Assembly (NCBI GenBank): GCA_002172675.1
Contig: NETF01000173.1
Location: 97,447-143,725 of the forward strand
Reading direction: 5' to 3'
Length of the DNA stretch: 46,279 nt
DNA from: an unicellular cyanobacterium SU3
Lineage (GTDB): Bacteria; Cyanobacteriota; Cyanobacteriia; Cyanobacteriales; Microcystaceae
Shown: positions 8,211 through 17,545 of the stretch, in pieces
Numbering within the stretch: position 1 is the first letter of the stretch
How the letters are laid out: every line of letters begins with the position of its first letter
Made by a program: the position numbers and the translations under genes
The notes under the pieces: model-generated
Seen by the model: only the letters and a program-made list of their open reading frames with translations
What the model was told of the DNA's origin: nothing
The model's database searches: none

Positions 8211-8729
8211 ATGGTAAAGTTGATTCGTGTTCCTTTCTTTTGCATCGTTCTTGTTGTGCTAACCTATGCTTCGTTTGGTTGGTATATTGCCCAATCTGCT
8301 AGTATCTGGACGGTTTGGTTAGCTGAGCAAGGAGAAGTTTGGGGATGGGTAGTAGAAGAGGACACTATCTTTTTACTGCTTCACATTTTTGCAGGGACTC
8401 TAGTTCTCTTAATTACCGCTAGTTTAATAGCACCAGTTGCTCTTATTACAGTTGTTTTTGGTAGTAGTTTTAAATCAGATAGTAAAGCAATTATAGCAGT
8501 TTTATTATGGTCGTTTGTTGTTGTTGTCATGCTTCGTTGGATTGCTTTTTCGGCTCACCTCTTTTTATTATTCGCTGCTGCCATTTTAGCTAAATTAGAA
8601 TTACAAAAACTAGGGTATTCCCAATGGAAAGTTATATCTATTTTGATTGTCATCTGTTTAGGTGGATTTGTTTTAGGTTTGTTGGGTTCATACAATTTTG
8701 ACATTAGAAACCTTATATTCAACTCTTAA
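8211..8729 (+). CDS. Small multi-pass membrane protein, unknown function
   Basis: A 172-residue hydrophobic protein that I do not recognise. There is an N-terminal hydrophobic helix (about 5-28, possible uncleaved signal), then about four more membrane segments near 52-80, 90-108, 112-127 and 140-160. A short soluble loop (AEQGEVWGWVVEEDT) lies between the first two. No catalytic or cofactor motif is visible. The stop lies 6 bp from the convergent stop of the next gene. Confidence 0.6.
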   Translation: MVKLIRVPFFCIVLVVLTYASFGWYIAQSASIWTVWLAEQGEVWGWVVEEDTIFLLLHIFAGTLVLLITASLIAPVALITVVFGSSFKSDSKAIIAVLLWSFVVVVMLRWIAFSAHLFLLFAAAILAKLELQKLGYSQWKVISILIVICLGGFVLGLLGSYNFDIRNLIFNS

Positions 8730-8735
8730 TTTTAA

Positions 8736-10304
8736 TTATTTATAGTGAGTGACTTGTGTTGTTGTTCCTTGGCGAAGGGCGCGAGTTTGTTCTAAAATGT
8801 TTTCAATATTTTCTTGAGAGAGATTTTGAACATAGTTGATTTTAATTTCTTCTAGTAAATCATTTAGCAACAATTCGATCTGATCAATACTATGTTCTGC
8901 TTGTAATTCAGTCCCGAAAGAACGACTAAATTTATCAATTAACTGCTCTAAAAGTCGATCAAATTCTGGGTCTTCAATTAATAATCCCTGGAGTCCAACG
9001 GATAACCCTTGATACAGTTGAGAAACTAATCTTTCTGTTAATTGGTGCTGCATTACTTTGACCCCTGGAACGTTTTCTAAACCACGATAAGCAGGGGTTT
9101 GGGTTAAGGCTTTATCTACGTTATATCGTAAAAATTCTTCGGCTTCGGGACGAATTTCAGGAATAACTTTTGTAATGACTAAATCAGCCATAATTTTGAC
9201 TAACTCTGAGGTTTCATTAACATTATTAATATCAATATATTCCTTAGTATTTTGTCTAACTAAAATATTCCGAACCGTTCCATCTTTAATGGTTCCTTGA
9301 AGTTGATTAACCACTTGAATGATAACGACTTCGGTAACATCTTTAGCAATTCCTGCTACAAACCCTTGACTGGCTTGTTTTTTAATGGCTTTTAGATCGA
9401 TTAGATTTGATTCATCCAAACGAACAATTAAAGGAATAATTCTCAGGAAACGAAGTATGGGAATTAGTAAGAAAATATCGTACCAACGCCATAACATAGC
9501 ATCAAACCAGCTAACCCCTGTGTGACGACGACTAATATACCAACTACGAGCTAAAAACTCGGTTAAAAATAATAGAAAAAATGGAAAATCAATTAAACCA
9601 AAATTATCAACAGGTTCACCATTTTCTCCAACGGGACGAAAGTAATTAGTAGCAATTAAAGGAGCAATTTGTTGATCAAAAAAGTTGAGTTCATTTCGCC
9701 AACCATTACGCCGAAAATTCTCCTCACTCCAAAACTGCTCAAAAGCATCTTTTGCTGAAGTTTCTTCTGTATCAAAAACGTGTTCTCGCATTTTATTTTT
9801 AATGCGTTCTAAGGTTCCAGTCTTATTAGCTACTTGAAAGGGATTATCTGCGATCATTTCCCTACTTCTGTCTCGAAGATCAGCTAATAGTTCATCAATA
9901 GTTGAGCGAGATTCTCTATTTTCTGCTGTGATAGAATCCGTAAACGCTTGTTGACTAATAAGCTCATTAACTGCTTGGTTTAAATTTTCTACCCTTTCTA
10001 AATATAGGGCAGTATCTCGATAGGGTTCGATCCCTTTTATAATGTCATATTGGGTAATTAAATCTGAAACAGAGCTAGGGATAACTCTTAAAGGTGGTTT
10101 AGGAATTTCTTTTTCAAAAGTGCCAATTTTTATATAAACTTGAACTTTACCTTGTAACCAAAAATCTCGTAAAGGAATATAAGTTAAATCAAAAATTACT
10201 AAAACATAATTAACTAAAACGATCAAAGCCATGATCTTTTCAAACCAACGGCGAGGACGAAAAAACTTTTTTTGAGATTTGGAAGACACTTTTGTTATTG
10301 TCAT
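8736..10304 (-). CDS. Conserved membrane protein with voltage-sensor-like helix
   Basis: This 522-residue protein has an N-terminal membrane helix (about 25-45) and a long soluble region with helices at about 85-215. A hydrophobic block at about 235-300 includes FPFFLLFLTEFLA and ILRFLRIIPLIVRL. Arginines at three- and seven-residue spacing in the last helix resemble S4 of voltage-sensor domains, and the preceding acidic helix could be S2- or S3-like. A long amphipathic C-terminal region (about 310-510) follows. No pore-loop selectivity filter is visible. I would call it an ion-channel-related cyanobacterial protein of unknown function. Confidence 0.55.
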   Translation of the reverse strand: MTITKVSSKSQKKFFRPRRWFEKIMALIVLVNYVLVIFDLTYIPLRDFWLQGKVQVYIKIGTFEKEIPKPPLRVIPSSVSDLITQYDIIKGIEPYRDTALYLERVENLNQAVNELISQQAFTDSITAENRESRSTIDELLADLRDRSREMIADNPFQVANKTGTLERIKNKMREHVFDTEETSAKDAFEQFWSEENFRRNGWRNELNFFDQQIAPLIATNYFRPVGENGEPVDNFGLIDFPFFLLFLTEFLARSWYISRRHTGVSWFDAMLWRWYDIFLLIPILRFLRIIPLIVRLDESNLIDLKAIKKQASQGFVAGIAKDVTEVVIIQVVNQLQGTIKDGTVRNILVRQNTKEYIDINNVNETSELVKIMADLVITKVIPEIRPEAEEFLRYNVDKALTQTPAYRGLENVPGVKVMQHQLTERLVSQLYQGLSVGLQGLLIEDPEFDRLLEQLIDKFSRSFGTELQAEHSIDQIELLLNDLLEEIKINYVQNLSQENIENILEQTRALRQGTTTQVTHYK

Positions 10305-10487
10305 ATAAAAATGATACCACCCTCGAAAATTATACTAAAATGCGAGCTAGACTTATTATAAAGGAACTTTCTTGTTTGTATCGCAAGTCTAAAATTTATA
10401 TAGTAGACTAACATTAAAACTACTGAGTTCCAAGTTGGCTATTTTTCTTTTACTATTTTCATACCCTACAATGAATTAGAATTGATA

Positions 10488-13400
10488 ATGACTACAAATC
10501 TTCAAAAATCTTATAGTTATAAAGTTGGTGGAAGTCTAGGGTTTGATCATCCTACTTACGTAGAAAGACAAGCAGATACAACCCTTTTCACAGCATTAAA
10601 AGAGGGGAAATTTTGCTACGTTTTTAACTGTCGTCAGATGGGAAAATCTAGCTTAAGAGTAAGAGCGATGCACCAACTCCAAGAGCAAGGAATGAGTTGT
10701 GCGTCTGTAGATATTACCAGTTTAGGCAGTGATATTACTCAGAAACAATGGTACAGTGGCATCATTACTCAACTATTTTTAGGGTTTAATTTAATTGGAA
10801 AAGTCAACTTAAAAGTTTGGCTCAGAGAACGGGAAGAATTATCAGGAATCGAAAAGTTTCGTGAGTTTTTAGAAGAGGTTTTACTGGTTCATTGTTCTGG
10901 AGAAAAAGTTTATATTTTTATTGATGAAATTGATAAAGTTCTCAGTTTAAATTTTTCTTTAGATGATTTCTTTTCTGTGATCCGTTTCTTTTATAATCAA
11001 AGAGCAGAAAATCCAAAATTTGAACGATTAGTCTTTTCTTTATTCGGAGTAGCGACTCCCACAGATTTAATTCAAGATAAAACTCAAACCCCTTTTAATA
11101 TCGGTTTTCCTATTGAACTAACTGGATTTACTTCAGAAGAAATAGAACCATTAGCCCCTGGTTTAATCCCTATTACCGACCATCCTCAAGCGGTTCTCAA
11201 TAGTATTTTATATTGGACAGGAGGACAACCGTTTTTAACGCAAAAAGTCTGTGATTTACTTTTAACTCAAAGTCAGATTATTCCTTCAGGAAAAGAAAAA
11301 GAATGGATCGATAAAACCGTCAAAGAATTTATTATTGAAAATTGGGAATCTAATGATGAACCCGTGCATTTAAAAACCATTAGAGAAAGAATTTTTAGAA
11401 ATGAAAAAAGAGCCGGACGACTCTTAGGAATGTATCAGCAAATTTTGCAGCAAGGGTTTTTAAAAAGTGATGAAAGTCCTGAACAAACAGAATTAAGATT
11501 ATCCGGTTTAGTGGTCAAAAAGAATGGAAAATTAGTCGTTTATAATAAAATTTATCAATCTGTTTTTAATGAAGAATGGGTTAAAAAAGAACTAGAAAAG
11601 ATTAGACCCTATTCTGAGATGTTAACAGCTTGGGTTAATTCTAGTTATGAAGATAATTCCCGTTTGCTACGAGGACAAGCACTGAAAGATGCTCTTACTT
11701 GGGCAATGGATAAAAGTTTAAGTAACCTCGATTATCGATATTTAACGGAAAGTCAAAACTTAGACAAACGAGAAGCAGAAATAAATTTAGAAACCCAACA
11801 ACAAGCGAATGAAATTTTAACCAAAGCTAACCAAAAAGCTCAACGGATGATCCGCTTAGGAATGGGAATTTTAGCTGTTTCTGTGGTCAGCGCAACCATT
11901 GCCTTTAACCAAGCGTGGATAGCCTTTCAAAGACAAGAAGAGGCACAAATGGGAACCCAATTAGAACAAATAGGAGATAGTGCTTGGCGACAATTTGAAT
12001 TTGAACAGTTGGACGGATTAGTATCAGCGATGGAAGCGAATCAAAAGTTACAAACTTTAGTAAAAGATCGACGACTCTTAGAAGATTATCCCGCCACTAG
12101 CCCCATTTCCGCACTAGAACAAATCTTAAACCGCATCCAAGAAAAAAATAAATTAATCGGTCATCAAGACGCTGTTAATAGTGTTAGCTTTAGTGCCGAT
12201 GGTCAATGGATAGCAACCGCTTCGAGTGACGGAACGGTTCGTTTATGGGACTCCCAAGGACAACAAAAAACCGTTTTAACTGGTCATGAAGGGAATATTT
12301 ATGGAGTAGCTTTTAGTCCCAATAGCCAAACCCTAGCTACTGCAGCCCAGGATGACACTGCTAGAATATGGGACTTACAAGGGAAACAATTAGCCGTTCT
12401 CAAAGGTCATGATGCGTCAGTTTATAGTGTCACCTTTAGTCAAGATGGTCAACGCCTGGCCACGACTTCACGGGACAATACGGCGAGAATTTGGGATAAA
12501 CAAGGTAATCTCTTAGTGGTGTTGCAAGGTCACACAAAATCAGTGGATGACGTGGCTTTTAGTGCAGATGGTCAATATATTGTCACAGCTTCACGGGACG
12601 GAACGGCGAAATTATGGGATAACCAAGGAAATTTAATCAAAAGTTTGCAAGAAAATGCAATTCCTTTCTATAGCATTAATTTTAGTCCCGATGGTCAACG
12701 AATTGCTGCAGGGGCTAGGGACGGAACCGTTAAAATTTGGGATAAGCAAGGAAATTTGACCTTAACCTTGAAAGGCCATCAAGAATTAGTTAATAGTGTC
12801 GTATTTAGTCGAGATGGCAACTGGATAGCCAGTGGTTCGAGTGATGGAACCGCTAGACTCTGGAGTAAAGAGGGGCAAGAAATGACTGTGTTAAGAGGTC
12901 ATCAAGACCCTATTTATGATATTGCTTTGAGTCGTCAAGGAACAGAATTGGCCACCGCTTCGAGTGATGGAACGGTTAAATTATGGGCAGTTAGACAAAC
13001 CCCTAACAATGGGTTTAATACCTTGGATACTTATGTCACCAGTGCCGACTTTTCTCAAGATGGTAAACTATTAGCGATCGCTGATGAAAGTGGTAAAGTA
13101 TATCTTTGGAATTTACAAGGAAAAAAGTTAAAAGAATTTGAAGCACATAACAGTGGAATTAATGCCATTCGTATCAGTTCCAACGGTAAAATGATCGCGA
13201 CGACGGGGACTAATGGGAATGTAAAGTTATGGAATTTACAAGGGCAATTAATAGGAGAATTAAGAGATAATAATGTACGAATTTATAGTCTTAATTTTAG
13301 TTCAGATAGTCGAATTTTAGCAATGGCGAATCGTTCAGGAGAAGTGTGGTTATGGGATTTACAAACAAACCCTTATCAATTACTCGAAAAATTTAAAGCA

Positions 13401-14000
13401 CATGAGGATACTATTACTCATGTCAGTTTTAGTCAAAATAATCAACAAATCGCCACAACATCTATGGACGGAACAGCAAAAATATGGGATTTAAACGGCA
13501 ATTTACAACAATCCTTATCAGGACATTCAGACCCCATCAATTGGTTAAGTTTTAGTCCAAATGGAGACTATTTATTAACCGCTTCTCAAGATAGTACCGT
13601 TAAATTATGGGATCAACAAGGAGAGTTAATTACAACATTAACTAGCGATTTATTTCCTATTTCTCGTGTTACTTTTAGTTTCAATGGACAATATTTTATT
13701 ACCGCGTCTCAGGATGGAACAGTGAGATTATGGGATAGAGAAGGAAAACTACATACGAAGATGAAAGGCCATCAAGAATCTATTGAAAGTTTACAATTTA
13801 GTCCTGATAATCAAACCATATTAACCATTAGTAGAGATGGCAAGGTAAAAATGTGGCCAGTAGAAGCAGAATATACACGTTTAACTTCACTTTTAACCCA
13901 AGGATGTCAGTGGTTAGAAGATTATTTAGTTACTCGTCCCCAAGAACAAGAAAAATTATCGAGTTGTTCTAAAATTAAGCAAACACCGAACACAGATTAA
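10488..14000 (+). CDS. AAA-like NTPase / transmembrane / 14 WD40 repeat protein
   Basis: The protein has about 1170 residues. The N-terminus is an AAA-like (AAA_35, STAND-related) NTPase: Walker A-like NCRQMGKSSL near residue 50 and Walker B YIFIDEID near 145, followed by a winged-helix-like segment. A predicted membrane helix (MIRLGMGILAVSVVSATIAF) lies at about 455-480. The rest is 14 WD40 repeats of about 41 residues, each with [GA]H- and W[DSN]-type ends, enough for two seven-bladed propellers. Such proteins are taken to be nucleotide-switched signalling scaffolds; partners are unknown. A TTG six bases upstream (10482) is also in frame; I chose the ATG. Confidence 0.75.
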   Translation: MTTNLQKSYSYKVGGSLGFDHPTYVERQADTTLFTALKEGKFCYVFNCRQMGKSSLRVRAMHQLQEQGMSCASVDITSLGSDITQKQWYSGIITQLFLGFNLIGKVNLKVWLREREELSGIEKFREFLEEVLLVHCSGEKVYIFIDEIDKVLSLNFSLDDFFSVIRFFYNQRAENPKFERLVFSLFGVATPTDLIQDKTQTPFNIGFPIELTGFTSEEIEPLAPGLIPITDHPQAVLNSILYWTGGQPFLTQKVCDLLLTQSQIIPSGKEKEWIDKTVKEFIIENWESNDEPVHLKTIRERIFRNEKRAGRLLGMYQQILQQGFLKSDESPEQTELRLSGLVVKKNGKLVVYNKIYQSVFNEEWVKKELEKIRPYSEMLTAWVNSSYEDNSRLLRGQALKDALTWAMDKSLSNLDYRYLTESQNLDKREAEINLETQQQANEILTKANQKAQRMIRLGMGILAVSVVSATIAFNQAWIAFQRQEEAQMGTQLEQIGDSAWRQFEFEQLDGLVSAMEANQKLQTLVKDRRLLEDYPATSPISALEQILNRIQEKNKLIGHQDAVNSVSFSADGQWIATASSDGTVRLWDSQGQQKTVLTGHEGNIYGVAFSPNSQTLATAAQDDTARIWDLQGKQLAVLKGHDASVYSVTFSQDGQRLATTSRDNTARIWDKQGNLLVVLQGHTKSVDDVAFSADGQYIVTASRDGTAKLWDNQGNLIKSLQENAIPFYSINFSPDGQRIAAGARDGTVKIWDKQGNLTLTLKGHQELVNSVVFSRDGNWIASGSSDGTARLWSKEGQEMTVLRGHQDPIYDIALSRQGTELATASSDGTVKLWAVRQTPNNGFNTLDTYVTSADFSQDGKLLAIADESGKVYLWNLQGKKLKEFEAHNSGINAIRISSNGKMIATTGTNGNVKLWNLQGQLIGELRDNNVRIYSLNFSSDSRILAMANRSGEVWLWDLQTNPYQLLEKFKAHEDTITHVSFSQNNQQIATTSMDGTAKIWDLNGNLQQSLSGHSDPINWLSFSPNGDYLLTASQDSTVKLWDQQGELITTLTSDLFPISRVTFSFNGQYFITASQDGTVRLWDREGKLHTKMKGHQESIESLQFSPDNQTILTISRDGKVKMWPVEAEYTRLTSLLTQGCQWLEDYLVTRPQEQEKLSSCSKIKQTPNTD

Positions 14001-14086
14001 TTTTTATTTAAAATTTAGGAAATTCTGTCCTAAAACCGATAAAGTATGTTTCAGGGATTATTTAAGGAGAAATATTCTAGGCAATT

Positions 14087-14650
14087 ATGGCATATTATTG
14101 GTTTAAAGCGTTTCATTTAATTGGTATTGTCGTTTGGTTTGCAGGATTATTTTATCTCGTTCGTTTATTCGTTTATCATGCTGAAGCTTCAGAGAAAAAA
14201 GAACCTGATCAAAGTATCCTTAAAACACAGTATGAAATTATGGAGAAACGTCTTTATAATATTATTACAACCCCAGGGATGATTGTAACTGTTGCCATGG
14301 CTATTGGCTTAGTTTCTACGGAACCTGATGTTTTAAAATCAGGATGGTTACATATCAAATTAGCTTTTGTTGCTTTACTGTTAGGTTATCATTTCTACTG
14401 TGGAAGAATAATGAAACAGTTAGAAAAAGGGGAATGTCAGTGGACAGGACAACAGTTTAGGGTATTAAACGAAGCCCCAACAGTTCTATTAGTTATTATT
14501 GTTTTATTAGCTATCTTTAAGAACAATTTACCCCTAGATTTAACCACTTGGTTAATTGCCGCTTTAGTTATTTTAATGGCAGCATCTATACAATTATATG
14601 CCAAAAAAAGACGACTGGCTCAAGAAAAGTTAAGTTCTTCTACTGATTAA
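14087..14650 (+). CDS. hemJ: Protoporphyrinogen IX oxidase HemJ
   Basis: A 187-residue protein with four to five membrane helices, of the HemJ (UPF0093) family. It oxidises protoporphyrinogen IX to protoporphyrin IX at the branch point to heme and chlorophyll. The conserved H10 (FKAFHLIG) and the segments VVWFAGLFYLVRLFVYH and MEKRLYNIITTPGM are diagnostic, and the central SGWLHIKLAFVALLLGYHFYC helix is present. AAGGAG about 15 bases upstream serves the ATG at 14087. It is monocistronic, with a terminator after the stop. Confidence 0.92.
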   Translation: MAYYWFKAFHLIGIVVWFAGLFYLVRLFVYHAEASEKKEPDQSILKTQYEIMEKRLYNIITTPGMIVTVAMAIGLVSTEPDVLKSGWLHIKLAFVALLLGYHFYCGRIMKQLEKGECQWTGQQFRVLNEAPTVLLVIIVLLAIFKNNLPLDLTTWLIAALVILMAASIQLYAKKRRLAQEKLSSSTD

Positions 14651-14668
14651 GTTAAGTAAAGTAAGCTG

Positions 14669-14703
14669 ATAACTTGTCTGTTTAGACAAGTTATTTTATT
14701 TTT
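14669..14703 (+). terminator. Intrinsic terminator of hemJ
   Basis: ATAACTTGTCT (14669-14679) pairs perfectly with AGACAAGTTAT (14684-14694) over a 4-nt loop and is followed by a T-rich stretch to about 14703. Confidence 0.85.
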
Positions 14704-14709
14704 CACTTA

Positions 14710-14752
14710 TCAATGAATAATTATTCATTATTAATTATCAATTATTCATTGA
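14710..14752 (-). terminator. AT-rich inverted repeat at the end of argS
   Basis: TCAATGAATAATT (14710-14722) and AATTATTCATTGA (14740-14752) form a perfect 13-bp inverted repeat just after the argS stop (14757). A further ATTCATTATTAATTA internal repeat lies in the loop. On the minus strand a run of A, not T, follows, so it may be a processing or stability hairpin or a small dispersed repeat. Confidence 0.45.
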
Positions 14753-14756
14753 GAAC

Positions 14757-16514
14757 TTACATTCTTTCTAAGACAGAAATTCCCAATAAAGATAATCCTA
14801 ATTTTAGAGTTCTTGCGGTTAAATCACATAGTAATAAACGGGACGTTTTTACCGGTTCATCTGATTTTAATACAGGACAATTCTCGTAAAAACGATTAAA
14901 TTTTTTACTGAGTTCATACAAATAGTCACAAAGACGATTAGGAAGTAGAGTTTTTTCCACTTCTTTTATTGTTTCACTCAGTTGTAGTAAATACTTTGCT
15001 AATTCAATCTCAGTGTCTTCTTTGAGAAGAATTTGTATATTTTCGCCTAAATTTTCGTAGTCAATATTTCCCTCTCGACTAATACTTTGAATTCTTGCAT
15101 AAGCATATAACATATAAGGGGCTGTATTTCCTTGTAAAGCTAACATCTTATCATAACTAAAAATATAATCACTAATACGATTTTGACTTAAATCTGCATA
15201 TTTGACTGCACTAATTCCTACCGTTTCAGAGACATGATTAATAAATGCTTCTGACTCTTTTCTCTCTTCTAATTGTAAGCGATTTTCTAAGTCTTTTCGA
15301 GCATAATTAACTGCTTCATCTAATAAGTCTTTGAGTTTAACGGTTTCCCCTGAACGGGTTTTTAATTTTTTGCCGTCTTCCCCTTTAACTAACCCAAAAG
15401 GGACATGAGTTACTTCTACATTATCGGGTAAAAAATTGGCTTTTTGGGCAACTTGAAAAACTTGAGCAAAATGATTAGATTGCCCGGCATCGGTTACATA
15501 AATAATCCGTTTAGCTTTATCTTCTTTAATACGGTATCTTAAGGCAGCTAAATCTGTGGTTGCATAGTTATAACCCCCATCAGATTTCTGAACAATTAAA
15601 GGTAAAGGATCACCTGATTTATTAGTAAATCCTTCTAAGAAAACACATTGCGCCCCTTGATCTTTTTCTAAGATATTTTGTTCATCTAAAGCCTTAATAA
15701 CATCATCTAAATAAGGGTTATAAAAAGATTCTCCCCTTTCTGTTACTTGAACATCTAAACGATCATATATTTTTTGAAATTCTCGACGGGATTGATCACA
15801 GAGTAATTGCCAAGCTTTTTTACTTTCTTCGTCGCCTGATTGCAATTTTACTACTGCTTCTCTGGCTGCTTCTTGAAACTTAGGATCTTCATCAAATCGT
15901 TTTTTGGCTTGTTTATAAAAGTTGACAAGATCCCCAATTTCTAGGGCATCTGCTTTAGTTAGGGCATCGGGATAAACTTCTTTTAAATAGGTAATTAGCA
16001 TCCCGAATTGGGTTCCCCAGTCCCCTACATGATTCAGTCTTAAAACCTCATAACCTAAAAATTCTAAAGTACGGGCAATACAATCACCGATAATGGTTGA
16101 TCGTAAGTGTCCGACGTGCATTTCTTTAGCAATATTAGGACTAGAAAAGTCAACAATCACCTTATCAGCATTCTCAACTTTTTGAATTCCTAAACGCTGA
16201 TTTTGATATAAAGATGTTAGTTTAGTTTCTAGATAACTGGACTTAAGTTTTAAATTGATAAAACCCGGACCGCCAATTGTAGGAGATTCACAAATGTTAT
16301 CTAAAGATAAATTATTGATAATAATTTGAGCAATTTCTCTAGGATTTTTTCTGAGTTTCTTGGCTAAAGGAAGGGCAATATTAGCTTGATAATCTCCATG
16401 TCTGAGATCCCTAGCGGTGGTTACTTGGGGATCAATTTCTGTAAATTCTTCACCAAAGGATTTCACTAAAGCGTCTTGAAACCCCTGGGATAATTGCTCA
16501 TTAATAGAAGTCAT
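14757..16514 (-). CDS. argS: Arginyl-tRNA synthetase
   Basis: A 585-residue class I aminoacyl-tRNA synthetase that charges tRNA-Arg. In order: the ArgS-specific N-terminal domain (about 1-110), the HIGH-type motif HVGHLRST at 133-140 after SSPNIAKEM, the catalytic Rossmann fold with [10 protein letters not shown], the degenerate KMSK region [16 protein letters not shown], and the DALR anticodon-binding domain ending [14 protein letters not shown]. The length is normal and no frame disturbance is seen. It is transcribed alone, convergent with hemJ. Confidence 0.96.
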   Translation of the reverse strand: MTSINEQLSQGFQDALVKSFGEEFTEIDPQVTTARDLRHGDYQANIALPLAKKLRKNPREIAQIIINNLSLDNICESPTIGGPGFINLKLKSSYLETKLTSLYQNQRLGIQKVENADKVIVDFSSPNIAKEMHVGHLRSTIIGDCIARTLEFLGYEVLRLNHVGDWGTQFGMLITYLKEVYPDALTKADALEIGDLVNFYKQAKKRFDEDPKFQEAAREAVVKLQSGDEESKKAWQLLCDQSRREFQKIYDRLDVQVTERGESFYNPYLDDVIKALDEQNILEKDQGAQCVFLEGFTNKSGDPLPLIVQKSDGGYNYATTDLAALRYRIKEDKAKRIIYVTDAGQSNHFAQVFQVAQKANFLPDNVEVTHVPFGLVKGEDGKKLKTRSGETVKLKDLLDEAVNYARKDLENRLQLEERKESEAFINHVSETVGISAVKYADLSQNRISDYIFSYDKMLALQGNTAPYMLYAYARIQSISREGNIDYENLGENIQILLKEDTEIELAKYLLQLSETIKEVEKTLLPNRLCDYLYELSKKFNRFYENCPVLKSDEPVKTSRLLLCDLTARTLKLGLSLLGISVLERM

Positions 16515-16671
16515 AATACTTAAAAATATCTTAGAAATCTTTAACTACATTTTTAGCTTTTTTAGCTTATCATAATTAATAGGGTAATAACTATAAATTC
16601 ATCACAAAGATTTATCTACAAGCTTATCTCTTCACTTCCCTAGATAATGGAAAAAGGAAACAGAAATAATC

Positions 16672-17544
16672 ATGAAAAAATATTTAAAGACAATAACCCA
16701 AATTTTACATACCCTACCTCAATTTCTTATTGTTACTTTGTCTCTTATTTTGGTGGTAATTATCACCTCGATAGATTTTTATATAAAAATTGATTTAGGT
16801 ATTTCAATTTTTTATTTATTTCCTATTGCCTTAGTCACCTGGTATGGTAGTAGAAAAATAGGAATTATTTTTTCTGTGATCTGTTCTTTGTGTTGGTGGT
16901 GGGCAGAAACAAACATTAGCCAAAATTCTCAACTATGGTTAGAACAATGGAACGCGACTGTACGATTATCTTTCTTTATTATTGTAACCTATTTATTATC
17001 AGAACTCAAAACAGCTTACGAAAGAGAGAAAAAATTAGCCCGTATTGACAGTTTAACCGAATCGGTCAATAGACGGTTTTTTCGTGAAGTTTTACAAGAA
17101 GAAATGGATAGATTTTCTCGTTATAATCACCCTTTTACTTTAGCTTATTTTGATGTGGATAATTTTAAAATGGTTAATGATCAATTCGGTCATAATCAAG
17201 GGGATGATTTATTAAAGGCGATCGCAGATATTATTAAAATTAGTATTAGACAGACAGATACATTAGCTAGATTAGGAGGAGATGAGTTTGCTTTAATCTT
17301 ATTAGAACTCGATTATCAAAGAGCTAATGGTGTTTTAAACCGTATTAAAAGCGAACTTTTAGTTATGGCAAAATTAGAACAACTACCCATCAGTTTTAGT
17401 ATTGGTGCTATTACTTATTATACAATTCCTCAATCAGTTGACCAAGCTATTGAACAAGTGGATCATTTAATGTACGATATTAAAAATAATGGCAAAAATG
17501 GCCTCAAACATAAAATTAATTATAAAATAAAAATAATGAAATAA
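16672..17544 (+). CDS. Membrane diguanylate cyclase (GGDEF)
   Basis: In this 290-residue protein four hydrophobic segments (about 18-35, 42-58, 60-80 and 95-110) form a membrane sensor region. A coiled linker and a complete GGDEF domain from about 122 follow. The active-site motif GGDEF is at 202-206 and the inhibitory I-site RQTD at 193-196, exactly five residues before it, so an active, product-inhibited c-di-GMP synthase is expected. The domain opens with DSLTESVNRR rather than the usual LTGLPNRR. The DUF839 gene starts one base after its stop, so the two form an operon. Confidence 0.88.
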   Translation: MKKYLKTITQILHTLPQFLIVTLSLILVVIITSIDFYIKIDLGISIFYLFPIALVTWYGSRKIGIIFSVICSLCWWWAETNISQNSQLWLEQWNATVRLSFFIIVTYLLSELKTAYEREKKLARIDSLTESVNRRFFREVLQEEMDRFSRYNHPFTLAYFDVDNFKMVNDQFGHNQGDDLLKAIADIIKISIRQTDTLARLGGDEFALILLELDYQRANGVLNRIKSELLVMAKLEQLPISFSIGAITYYTIPQSVDQAIEQVDHLMYDIKNNGKNGLKHKINYKIKIMK

Positions 17545-17545
17545 A

